Below, piece after piece: positions 22,301-34,700 of a stretch of DNA of 64,000 nucleotides; the first letter of the stretch is position 1; each line of letters opens with the position of its first letter. The stretch spans positions 177,489,021 to 177,553,020 of the forward strand of contig CM056741.1 in assembly GCA_029851415.1 (NCBI GenBank). Reading direction: 5' to 3'. The notes below the pieces were generated by a model. That model made no database searches. It was given only the letters and a program-made list of their open reading frames with translations, and was not told the DNA's origin. The DNA comes from Eretmocerus hayati (lineage: Eukaryota > Arthropoda > Insecta > Hymenoptera > Aphelinidae). Both the position numbers and the translations under genes were made by a program.

Positions 22301-24276
22301 CTTTTCATCTCATCATTGATTACGCTGCAAAAAGCCATTTGCGGAATGCTTTCTCGTTTCCGGCCGATGGTTTAAAAATTGAAAATCATGGAAACCTTCC
22401 TCTGTTATTCTCATTCAATCAACGACCCTTTTAATTTTTTTTCATAAATGTTCATCGTCAAATTAAACTGGTCAACTATAAAATAAAAATTTTCAATCAC
22501 AAAATTGAAGATTCAACATTCTACAAAAATATTTTTAAAATAATTTTTAACCAACTAACCTCCATATTCACTAGCTATATTTTGTACTTTGTGTTATACT
22601 TTATCACCCAAATTGAATAATATTCTAGGATCATAATGAATCGAGGAATATCGCTTGAAACTGAGTGGATCCATCGGAAGGAGAAGTGAAAAATCTATCA
22701 AAATTCCAAAGAGATCGGCGGAAGAGCACGCGACTTTCCGAATGACATAGATGAAAATGATATTTTCGCAAAATGGGAATGTTAATCGAGATTTCATATC
22801 AACCAATCTCTCCAGAATGTTGAAAAACTATGTAAAAACAATCTTGGTAGATTTATATTGTGACGCTTAATTGGAGCTAGAGCTTTCGGACAAAGTTCAT
22901 TTAGAAATTTTCGCTAATTGTTGATATTTGGTTTGATATTCATAAGAGAAGTTTAAATATGTGGAGTTGGAATTTGACTGATTGCGTCACTATATGATTG
23001 GCTGTCATCACTGAAAAATTCACCCAGATCAATAGAAACGTTCTCGAGATCTGGGGAAAGAATCGCAAATCAGAAAATAAGATATAAAAATATTCCTGGG
23101 GTCATAATGTGTAGGAGATATGGCTCAAAAAGAGTTTTGCTCATTGCCCGAGGAGGCTGAACAATGCCTCAAAATTTCAAAGAGATCGATGGAAGTGTCT
23201 ATGAGTTTTCGACTGGCACAATAAGGAAAACCAAAAAAATTTTTTGAGAAAAATGGGTGTCACAATCGAAATTCCGTATCAAGCAGTCCCTTCAGGATGA
23301 TCAGGAAATACTTGGGGAAAAGTATTTGAGAATTTACATATATTGAGAGCCTTGGATGCCAGGACGTTTGGACAAACATGGTCTGAAAATTGTGTTGAAT
23401 TTTATAAATTCCCTGTATAGGTAATCAATTCGACGTGGAAGAAGGAGTATTAAGAGTATGGAGTTGTCAACGAAGTAGACCCATCACTGATCAATTTAGA
23501 ACAAACCCTGAAAGTTTCATGAAGAGCAGTCGAGGGCACGGTCGTGTACGACCGTGGTCGAGGGTCTGAGGAGAGACCGCGTGACAATGAGAAGACATTA
23601 TACGGACATATTAAAAGATGTGATTGAAAATGATCGGGAGCGCTGAACAGTCTCGGTGAGCAGAATAAGATAGATACATTTTCATTGGCGTAGGGTTCGA
23701 ACTATGGGGTCAAAAGTGAAAAATTCGGAAAATTTTGAAGCGAAAAGTTCCGCACTGATACAATACTGTCAGCTCGAGAAAGCAGAAGAAAAAGAACGAG
23801 TGTCCCATCAAAATTCGATGAAAAGCGTACTCTAATTTCGTTATTTTGGTTTTTAACTAGGACTTATTTTTCACGTCTAGACAACTCATCAGACAGAATT
23901 GGCAAAACAAATGTGAAGAAATTGTATTTTTTCTTGTAAAAACGTATTGTGAATGTTACTGAAAGAAAGTTGACCAATAAAAGGGAGTGCTGCAATATAT
24001 TGCACTTCGATAATCGCAAAATTTGGAAATCATGTACTTACCGTCTGATCGATCGACATCGATAGGCACCATTGCCTGACGCTTGTACAAGCCTTGATTT
24101 TTATATGTAAGTTTCTGCTCAGGGGAAAGCCAAAGATAATCCAAATACTTCCACTCATATTCAGAAACAAGCGGAGATGTATGCTTCTTATTAGAAAATA
24201 TATCTTTCGCTTCAATTCCACCAAGAATAGAACAAATACAGAGTAAGCAAAGCATTTTTTCAATGAAATTGTTCAT
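19303..24276 (-). CDS. Yellow/MRJP-family secreted protein, copy 2 (5 exons)
   Basis: Exons (minus strand) 24276-24042, 21927-21758, 21656-21444, 20290-19862 and 19635-19303 give 459 residues with phases 1,0,0,0, identical to copy 1. Exon sizes are 235, 170, 213, 429 and 333 bp against 211, 173, 213, 423 and 225. A signal peptide covers about residues 1-23 (hydrophobic MLCLLCICSILGG). The propeller shows EYEWKYLDYLW, RSPGVPASLHTISDKFGES, DRCNRLWVLDTG, RGLIVWNDGRF, LASRSIYAVSVSDLKSSKH and LFYGLTEEMAIGCWN. The terminal exon is 36 codons longer than in copy 1, adding a polar tail. By eye about 60% of residues in exon 4 match copy 1, so the duplication is not recent. Introns 1 and 3 carry repeats. 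Molecular role is unknown beyond the secreted yellow family. Confidence 0.88.
20391..21420. repeat. 1.0-kb foldback element in intron 3 of yellow gene 2
   Basis: The two halves are imperfect reverse complements: GGGCTAGGTCAG near 20426 pairs with CTGACCTAGCCC near 21378, TTCGTTAGGCCTCA near 20669 with TGAGGCCTAACGAA near 21153, and GCAAAATAGCTATTTTAACG with CGTCAAAATAGCTATT. The outer ends read GCCGAAAAAC and GTTTTTCGGC. There is no coding frame. Confidence 0.7.
22620..23400. repeat. Diverged direct repeat in intron 1 of yellow gene 2
   Basis: Two stretches (about 22665-22920 and 23140-23400) share block order: CAAAGAGATCG, a GAAAATGGG/GAAAAATGGG block, TCGAGATTTC/TCGAAATTCC followed by TATCAA, and CCAGAATG/TCAGGATG. 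Similarity is low and shows old tandem duplication. Confidence 0.4.
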
Positions 24277-24384
24277 GATTATGAACGAGAACAGGACGCA
24301 AAGATGATTCGAATATTACTATACGTGAACTACTATTCCTCACCAAATATTCTGCATGGAATATGTTACAGTGAGTAAGGTCCA

Positions 24385-24392
24385 TTTATATA
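24385..24392 (-). promoter_or_regulatory. TATA box of yellow gene 2
   Basis: TATATAAA on the minus strand about 110 bp upstream of the start codon, with CACTGTAAC about 30 bp downstream as possible initiator. The same TATA-to-ATG spacing as in yellow gene 1 supports it. Confidence 0.55.
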
Positions 24393-24399
24393 TGAACCT

Positions 24400-25650
24400 T
24401 TGCTGATCCGTTGGTGAAGTGCGGTAGGAGGAGGGATGTAATTAGCAGCAAATGAAGCGAATGCAACGATATGATGACCAGATTTCACATTAAAAATTAT
24501 TGCAATGTCGTGTGCGACAAACCTCGATAGATAAATTGGTGGTAACAAGTTGAGCTAGGATCTGATGAATGTGAGCTACTTACTTGACTGATTGAGAATT
24601 TTTTTTTTCTCGCCCCCTGCGTAAACCGTGAATGTAAGCTATCCATGATGTAAGAATGAGATTATCATGATCATGGTATCATATGAATAAGATGGTGGAT
24701 TTTTCCGGGCAACATCAATGCCAACACGATGGCTCAAAATTTTCATTTTGTGACGTAGTTTTTGACCTTCAAATGGCAATTATGCCGATCCTCTTTTGTA
24801 GAAGCAGCGTATGATCTTGCATGTTCAAAATAAACCACGTGAGGCCCTCAAAAAGCACCCCTACGTCAGCGAGGACTGCCAGTATCGTTTCGGGAGGTCT
24901 AACCACCGTAAAAACCATTGTCTGTGATGCTTTTGAAAATGTATTTACGCGGCGGAAAGCCTAGACTCACCCACAGCCGAGCTATCTTGCTTGTCCTAAT
25001 TCGCCCCTGTCCTAATTCGCCCCACTCTCCCCTATTCTACGACTATATTGGAGTACAAGAATGTTAAGCTCGATATTCAGGTTCCCTAATTCAGTTACAA
25101 TTGAATAAATCCTTTCTCAGAACGTATAAAAATTATGTTACTTCTATGATCAATCTCAATATCGAGTCTTTACCTAAATACTTCTAGTTTCTAATTATAG
25201 TTTAAGAATGAAAAAGTAGCTCTCCAAAATCCCCACCCCTTTGCCCATCGATTGATGAAGCTAGAATATATTACTTCATCCGCCAGATAGGATTCCAGGA
25301 ATAATTTAAACTTTTATCTAGTTCATCGATCCACGTGTGCTAGCACATCGTGTTTGTGAACGCGGATATGGATTCAATTGTATCTGAGAAACGGTAATCT
25401 AATTACCGAGAATCTTATTGTGCGTGTATGCATGGCAATGAGCTCAAAAATATCGACCCACGCAATTGTCAATACCAGGAACCTGATTCGTGACTTACAC
25501 GAAATGAATCATGATCTATATTCAAAGTAGATTATGAAACTTTTAGATCAGTTCATACATAGGTACTCAAAGTGTAAGGTCAACTCGAGCGGATCATCTG
25601 GAGATATTTTCAAACTTTTCAATGGTCCTCGTTCTTCACAACCATATATG
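24400..25650. other. Intergenic between yellow gene 2 and the secreted-protein gene
   Basis: No gene seen. A short tandem duplication of TGTCCTAATTCGCCCC lies at about 24994-25023. The two flanking genes are divergent, so this 1.3 kb holds both promoters. Confidence 0.4.
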
Positions 25651-25658
25651 TATAAATA
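25651..25658 (+). promoter_or_regulatory. TATA box of the secreted-protein gene
   Basis: TATAAATA 135 bp before the start codon, followed by ATTCAGTG, which fits the insect initiator consensus, at about 25666-25673. Confidence 0.5.
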
Positions 25659-25785
25659 GTTAGATTCAGTGAATTTTGATTGCAACAATCATATCTTGCT
25701 GGGATTACGATACTAATCATACACTCAAGAGTCAGAGCAGAGGAGAAATTATCCCATAATTTTATATGTATTATCTTTGTCAGAT

Positions 25786-28700
25786 ATGAAGCTGCTAATC
25801 TTTCTCATAATTTGTATCTCGTACAAATACGTTTTGCTCGAAACAACGACCCAAATATCTACATCTGGTGAGTTTTAGCTATTCGACGGCTCTTTCCGGA
25901 TCATGAAAAAATTGTTTTTCTATCGCATAATGTTGTTTTGGTGAGAATTAGATGGAAAAATACTCAAATCGATAATCCAAAATTTTCACTATTTTCATCT
26001 CAAGTAAGAACTTATGACAAATGATTTTGAGTTGATTTGCGTGTACGGTGCTCGGGAGAGGACGATAGGTTGAACAAAATTGTCACCAAAAACTGAACAC
26101 GTGATGATCTAGTACTATGCCCGAGGATCAAAATCCCGTTTCAATCGAAATGGAGCAATCCCCTTTTTTGGAATGCGAGCTCAATTCGAATTTTCACATG
26201 TTAATCAAATGGAGCTATTTTGAGCAACATACTTGTCGAGACAATAAAGGCTCCCAAAGCCCACAACTTCAATGAATCTCAATATTTTCCTACGTATTTG
26301 AGCTCATTTTACAGCTCATTCTAAAATCTTCAAGATGATGTGAAGTGAGTTCGATTTCAACAAACTAGAGTCGAGGATCCTCATTTTGAACTGATACCCG
26401 AGATTTCCTCTTCTAACGATTCGAGACTTTTCGAGCTCCTAACTCCTCAGAAAGCTCAAATTTACTGTGTTGAATTGAAGCTCACATTAGCTCATTTTGA
26501 AAGTCTTCGAATAAGCTTCAAAATAAGTTGAAGTACCTTGGAAAATATTGAGATTCATTGAAGGTCTAGGCTTTAGGAGCCGTTGTTGTCTCGACAAGTA
26601 AGTTGCTCAAAATAGCTCCATGTGATTAACACGTAAAAATACGAATCAAGCTCGCATTCCAAAAAAGGGGATTGCTCCATTTCGGTTGAAACAGGATTTT
26701 GATCCTTGGGCATAGTACTAAATCACCACGTGTTCAGTTTTTGGTGACAATTTTGTTCAACCTATCGTCCTTTCCCGAACACCGTGCGTGGGAAGACGGC
26801 ATTTTGACCTCCGCAATCGATAGCTATGGCTCTGGGAGGTCATAAAACCTGTTATTGGATCCTAAGCTACAAGATCTATAGGTCAGCGGGAATTCAAAAG
26901 ACGTATCTGGGCCCAAGGTATCGACCGAAACAAAAAGTGTTGGGACGTCTTTTTGTCGTCGTTAAAAAAACCTCTCGCCCTTTTCAATCCCAATGCTGGG
27001 CATCAAACAAATTCTAAAAAAAATATTACACGGCATATTGTCGACGTAAAATTGTCCGTTCTTCCAGATTCTGTGGTCAGAATTAGGATAGAATATTGTT
27101 TGAAGCGAGAAAAGTTCAAATTTTCATCAAAATCCATCTTTTTTCGAATAATCTTCATTTCAAATCCATTTTCATCGTGGAGATCGATATCGATACAACG
27201 CCACTCGGAACATGGAAATATCAAATTTCCAGACTTCTTACGCAAGTAAGTATGACAAAATTAGTATGCATCATTGACATCTGGAATAGCTTCAAACTAG
27301 GCAAGCTTCCTACCACGTAAGTATGCCCACAATAGACTCCCTTCAAATATTATCCTGTCCTAACTCTGATCACAGACTCTGGAGGAACAGACAATCTCAC
27401 TTAGAAAACATGTTATATTAATATCATGATATTCTTTCCAGAAACTATTTGATGCTCAGAATTGAGATCGAAACGGTTGAGCGGTTTTAATGACGATCGC
27501 AAGGCGTTCTAAAACCTTTTCTTGTTATAGTCGATATCTTGGTCCCAGATTCGTCTTTTGACATTTTTTCGATTCATAGATTTTGTAGTCCAGGACCCAT
27601 TTATACGTTTTTTAAATCTCCCAGAGTCATAGCTATCTATTTTAGGGGCCAAAATGCCGTCTAAACACGATTTTGAATCCAAAAGCCGTATGTTTTGACA
27701 AAAAATTGGATGTAGCTCTTCAAAATCGGCTCAAACAGGATATTTCATCGCATATCTCGAAATTTCAGTCAATTTTACGTTAAATACGTGCATTCCGAAT
27801 TTTTTTAGGGCTATCTTACACCCAAAATCGAGCCCCAAAATTATGTCATTAGAGATTCATATTTCAGGCGTTAATGAGTTATAATATATTATACGTTAGT
27901 GATTTTTTTTTTCAACCCGTTGACCACACTAGGGATCACCTGGATGCCAGAACATTTTCAACATTCAAACTCTGCCAACGAACGTTTGCAATTATACCTG
28001 TAGAGCCATCAGCCGCCGATTCGGATGTGCCTCGGGATGTCCCATCATACATCCTTTCGTTAAAAAATCAACGATAATTTTATAGGGTCTGTCTGGCCCC
28101 GTGTGTAGTAATAGAATTTTTTAATTCAATTTTCCGAAGATGGTGCGTGAAAATGATGATAAATAATCATTGAAACTCATTCTATAAGTATATGAGATGA
28201 TTATTTGGTCTCATCGATCTTGAAGGACGGTGGGGAACTAAATAAATTCCCAAAATTTCATGAAAGAAATTTTATTGTCGTCCCCTAGGTTTCGTGGACC
28301 TCATCAGGCTCCAGGTTTCTGTTATGACATATAAAGATAGAAAATATGAAATTTTTTACAAATGATGGATGTGTAAATATTGAAGATGCGCAACTTACGT
28401 TATTCTTTAGATCGTCATGATATTTTTGAACGATCTTATAATAGAGCACAGACCAAACGTCTCGCTCCTGTCAATCAGTCTGGCTCCTGTCGATCATTCA
28501 TCGATCTCATAAATGAGACCGATGACTCATTCTATTTACCTGTATCGACAGGAGCCAGACGTTATGTCTGTGCTCTATTATAAGACCGTTCAAAAATATC
28601 GTGACGATCTAAAGAATAACGTAAGTTGCGCATCTTCAATATTTACACATCCATCATTTGTAAAAAATTTCATATTTTCTATCTTTATATGTCATAACAG

Positions 28701-31700
28701 AAACCTGGAGCCTGATGAGGTCCACGAAACCTAATGGACGAAACGTAGCAATAAAATTTCTTTCATGAAATTTTGGCAATTTATTTAGTTTCCCACCGTC
28801 CTTCAAGATCGATGAGACCGAATAATCATCTCATATATTAAACATCAAGGACGAAAAATCTACAAAATTACTCATGAGGTCATTCTATAAGTGATCATCT
28901 GGGATAACTACATATTTCCGTGCCCAATTCGTGGCATGATTGGAGTTAGAATCATTCAATTGGAATATGAATTGAATATCAATAGGCTTACAAAGAAGCT
29001 GATTGTATTATAAGCAGAAGCATATGAAGATGAATATTTGATTAACCACCTTGTCATGAGAATAGATTGGATTACCGTTACTTGGAATGCAATGGTTAGA
29101 TATGGAAACGCTTGAGTGAGTCAAGTAAAAAAGGAAGGACCTCTATTTGCTGGTGTTTTGAAAAAATCAATATTTCTAATTTCTCATAGTTTTAATATTT
29201 TCCATCGCAGGTTTTGTTTTTTGCAACTATGTGATTATCGGTTTTTATCCTATTAGAGACATTTTCTAATATCGAGGAGCCTTATTATTTCAAGAACTAC
29301 ACCAATGTTTCGAGAATTCCCCCATTTTCACCAATGCTTCGCTCCCTCGAGTTCATGCTCACCAAGACAATTCGATGCATTACTTTATTCTCTTTGGATC
29401 TGGTATTGTCAAATTTCACTCATTTCGAATCATTTTTCACTCAATGAATGTAGCAAAATACCGTGCTACTTGAACCAAAGCCTTTGACGGTGTCGGGTAA
29501 CAATCGAATTTGAAACACAAATAAGAGTTCCACGACACCGAAACTCCCTTGACCTTTTTATATAACTTAAAACTCGAGCTTCCGACACCAGTTTAGTTTT
29601 CGTCATCCCAGGGCCCTCTAAAAATCTTCTCCGTAATTCTGGAGCCTTCATTACCTGAATTAATGAATTCCAGAAGATTATATTAAATCTTTCGAATATT
29701 ATTAGTTGCGACATAATTATTTCAATCACAATTGACTATCTTCTGCCAAGATGATTTTTCTCATTTTGTGGGTAATTTTTTTAGAAAAGAAAAAGCTTAT
29801 AGAAAGATTTCATCAAGAACTGGAGGATCTTAAGGCCCTTCTCGACAAACTGAAAAGACGCGAATCTGCACTGAAACCGACTGCAGCAACAGGATTAGGT
29901 AATTTGATTAATATTATAGGGATATGATAGATAAGGGATCTCTCATACGCTGTAAAGGGTAAAAGTTCACGTGGAAAATATTCCACCGATGTGACCATTT
30001 CCCCACCAAACAGTGAATGTTGCCTCAACGTTTCTGGAACGTTGCAATTGCAACCTTGGAACGTTCCGTAAATAGTCGGACACCCCGTACCTAGGTGGAA
30101 CGTTTGAGCAACGTAAAATCTATACGAGATGTCTGTTCTCACAACGTTTCCAACACGTTTCTGGACGTTGCGAATATAAGTAAATAAGTGGATTGTATTT
30201 TTATAAATTGTAGTTGATTGGCTCTTGTTGCATTCGAGCACAATCTCACCGTCTTCCTTGTACTAAGTGGACATGTTTCTGATTGAGCGCTATCGATGAG
30301 ATTGAGCGGGGATGGAGCTGATAGCTTGCGAGAAAGAGAATTTTAGAAACAATTTATTTATTTATTTAACAAAAAAATTTCTAAGTCAGGGTTGCACAAG
30401 AAACACCTCGGAAACTATTGGAACAACCTCTGAAAAACCGTTAAAACATCCCAGAAACGTGCTGGGAACGTTGAAAGAACAGACAGCTCGTATATTATAC
30501 ATTTTACGTTGCTCAAACGTTCCACCCACGGGGTTTCCGACTATTTACGGAACGTTCCAAGGTTACAATTACAACGTTCCAGAAACGTTGAAGCAACATT
30601 CTCTGTTTGGTGCAATGGATCCGTGGATACCCTACCTAAAATAAATGGCTCATTTGAAAAGACTAACTTGAGGAACGATAGAAATGTATCATTTGAAATG
30701 AGTCATTTAAAAAATTTGTCTGAAACTAAGCAGTATCGTACGCCCCGATCAAATAATACATTTCGAAATGTAGAAAGGAATACTGAATTGAACATTCGTA
30801 TCAATACCTTAGAAAATGTGACTATCTTTGTTTCTGCACCAATAATATTCTCCAAAATGATGATATTTTCGATGCAAAAAAGTCTACAATAACAAGATAA
30901 ACAGGCCATTGGTTGATTCCTGTCTTTCAAAAAGCCTTTTCATCAAAATCTCACGACCGTTAGACTGGCCATGAAGGATAAAAAATTTTTCATTACTCCT
31001 GGTAACTCATGGTGTCGTGGGAGCTTCAACGAGATTTTGTGGGATGTGTTGAAAAGGTTATGCAAATCATTCTTCAAAGACCTTACTGCAATGTTTTACA
31101 ATCAAATTGCCAGCTGTACATGGAGAATGCGATTCTACACTCTAATGATATAGAAGTTCACGGGGACTTTGCCTCTCATATCTTTCACAAAAATGTCTTT
31201 ATTGTTAATGGTGGCATACACACTGGAATGTCATCTCCCACCAAACAGTGAATGTTGCCAGAACGTTCCTCGGAAGTTGTACTGTCAACCTTGAAACGTT
31301 CCACCAAAGGTCGGGAAACGCGTTGCCGACACGTTGGCGCAACATAAAAATATCTACGAGATGTATCTGTTGTCTCAACGTCTCCAGCACGTTTCTGGGA
31401 CGTTTCAACGATTTTTCAATAATTGTACAATAGTTTCCGAGATGTTTCTTGTGCAACCACGGCTTAGAAATTTTTTTGTTAAATAAATAAATAAATTGTT
31501 TCTAAAATTCCCTTTCTCGCAAGCTGATCCCCGTTCATCAGGTCCATCCCCGTTCAATCCCATCGATTGCGCTTAATCAGAAACATGTCCACTTAGTACA
31601 AGAAAGACGGTGGGATTTTGCTTGAATGCAAAAAGAGCCGCAATTAACAACAATTTATAAAAAACAATCCATTTATTTATTTATATTCGCAACGTCCCAG

Positions 31701-34700
31701 AAACGTTCTGGAAACGTCGAGGCAACATGCATCTGGTAAACATTTTTTTGTTGCGCCAACGTGTCGGCAACGCATTTCCCGACCTTTGGCGGAACGTTTC
31801 AAGGTTGACAGGACGACTTCTCAGGAACGTTGCGGCAACATTCACTGTTTGGTGGGTAGTGATGGCATGTTCGCGATCCTTTCCGTGGAAATGTATGAAT
31901 ATTAAACCAGGTGTGTTGAGATAGATCTCCGTAGTTCTCATGCAACACGGTATTCTCAGTTTGTATGGGCTCACAAGGGGAGGTCCAACCTTGCGGAACA
32001 CGGATCTTGATGAAACTCTGGGAATCATTTTATTTTGATGAGAAATGAAAGTATCTCCAAGGGTTTAATCCCATGGGCCTCCTATTCCGAGATACAGCAA
32101 TAGAGATTAACATTGTTAGTATATCTACATATATATGATGAATTCCACGCCAAAGCGACCTACGGAAAGGGGTCATCTCTCAGATTCTTTTTTAACCATT
32201 GCAGATCGCGTTTCAGTGCATGAATTTCAACTTTGCGGGTAATCATTTTATAGGAAATTTTGTCAGCTTTCTATTGAAAGTGATCCCGAAAGTCTACGTT
32301 TGTGCGCATGCGCAGAAAATCGCCTTTTTCTGAAACCGAAAAAATCGAAATTTCAAAAAATGGCTCATAAGTCACTTGGATCATCCTAAACTTCTCTGAA
32401 ACCCATTTTTTTCGAAAGAACGCAAAATTTTACGTCAAGTATATGATTTTAAAGAAATAAAAAAAATGGCTTTTTGAGAAATCAACATTTTAGTGAAAAA
32501 CACTCTTTTGCCTCCAGGAGGCCCCCAAATCACAGAGAAGGAATTTCCGACAACGTTTTCGATAGGTTTTTTGATGCTCTTTCAGATGCCGCAACCTGCA
32601 AATCGACAGTTATCCAAAAACTCGAAATATTCCCATTTTCGTGAATGAAAGAGCATCGATTTTTACACGATAAATTTTCAGTCTGTTGACGGATGTGCGT
32701 GCAATGAAGAGGAGGTATTTTTTTTGGGCCCCATAGGTGGTCCGAAGTTCCTATTTTGGGCCATAGAATCGAATGAAAAAGGTTGAAAAAGAATCTGAGA
32801 GATGACCTCTTTCCGTAGGTCGCTTTGGCGTGGAATTCATCATATACGACTTTTTAACATGGGCCTATATTGGCAATGCTAATTTCCATAGCTGTATCTC
32901 GAAATAGGAGGCCCATGGGACTAAGTCCTCTGAGATAGCCCCATTTCTCACTAAAACAAGATGATTCCCAAAGTTTTATCGAGATCCGTGTTCCGCAAGG
33001 TTGGACCTCCCCTTGTCAGTACTTATTTTGCATGTGCATACATACACTTAACAATGTCATCGTTGATTTTTATTCACTCCTGCAGAAAACAAGAGAATTC
33101 AAGAAGAAGCGAAAGAATTGAGTAAAGATGCACTAAAGCAAACCCAAGGTTCAAAAAGACCTATATCGGTGTCGATAGAAAAACCTGAAGTATCACCACA
33201 GTCAGGTATGATACATCTTTTTTTTGCATGCATCCATGGATATAGACATTTTTTGCTAACAGATGAAACGACCCTGAAATTCACGTTCTGTTACGTCAAA
33301 GACCGATCGATTGCCCCAAAGTGGCCAAAGTCACCCCTATTTACGGTATCCAATCAAATGTCCCTTTATCACTCCACACGTGAACACCTCAAATGGTATC
33401 GGAAGCTATACCGTCAAATTGGGTAATTTTGGTACGTTTTCGTTGCTTTTAATTTTGTTTGACTCGGCATTCCAACATACATTGACAAAACCCACTTTTA
33501 TTAGTAGTCAATTTAAGGCCCGAATTTATAGTCGTAATCCGGGGTCCGGATAAGCTAATCCGAGGTGCCACCATCGGTGCGGCGAGTTTGCGAATCTATT
33601 AGAACTGGCGATTATGGCGCCTCGGATTAGCTTATCCGAACTCCGGATTACGACTATAAATTCGAGCCTAAAGCTTACAGTCTCAGCTTTCGATTGATGG
33701 GCTACAAAGTTCAATTTGATATGTCTGAGCTGGAGCTATAAGCAGTTGAAGAAGTGTACCAAAGATAGACCCCGATGGGGTAACTTTGGTACACTTACAT
33801 TGTTTGGATCGCTGTGTTAAATGAGTGTGCGCGTGTCATATGTGTGCAAGTTTTTCTGTTTCAAGCAGAGTGAGAGTGGGAGAGAATGCCCGCGCTAGAC
33901 AAATTGACTACCTATATATTCAATCATATGGTGTGATGATCGTTTCGTGTGTTTCGCATGTTGTATGTATGAATCCGTGTGTGGGCTATATAAGCCGCGT
34001 AATTCGCAGTAGCGAGAATAATTCGCGAAAGTTTGATCGAGCAAAATGACGTAGAGTCAATTGACATGGGCTCTGCCCACAATATTGTAATTATTGTACT
34101 CCAGATCGTGAAATAAACCAACATCTACATTGAACTTTACTCAAAGCCTCATTATTTGAATATGAGCCTTAAACATTGGTCCTTCGAGCCGGATTTGCAA
34201 GTGCAAATTCTATTCACTGGTCAACGAGCTTCGAGGAGACAGATAATTACTTGATCTGTTTCGGCCTCCTGCATTCAACTACGACTTGAACTTGGAGCAG
34301 CCACAACTGATTCAATATGGCAAATAAGTGCATCAAATGAAGAAGATCAGCGTGATCTAAATCAGAAAATTCGCAAAACGCAAGGATCTGGAGTGAAAAT
34401 ATGCAACTACAATTTACGCAAGGTACTGAAATTTGCAACGGTCTGAGCTGCTGTATGGCGGGCAGATTCTAAGCACTGTTGGGAGGCATTCGAATCTAAC
34501 GAAACGGAGACACGGAACTTGCTTTCTCAACAAATAAGGAAGAAAATTGCAATCATCGAGCTGTCCAATTGATGCATGGCGGGCAGTCTCTGAACATAAG
34601 GACGAGAAGTATTCGAATCCACGAAAACGAAGCCAAGGAACTTACTTTCTCAATTATCAAGAGGGAATATTTTGCAATCATCGAGCTGCCTGATTGAAGC

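Noticed and set aside
27874..28077. Open frame containing EPSAADSDVPRDVPS as an extra exon of the secreted gene
   Set aside because: A phase-1 acceptor fits (CTGTAG before AGCC), but no GT donor in phase 1 follows before the stop.
30971..31251. Open frames between the two foldback MITEs
   Set aside because: Two overlapping short frames, neither with a known domain nor phase-1 splice sites that fit the surrounding gene.
33825..34049. 74-residue frame repeated exactly at 40417-40641
   Set aside because: Lies in the two identical BEL LTRs; a consequence of LTR identity, not a gene.
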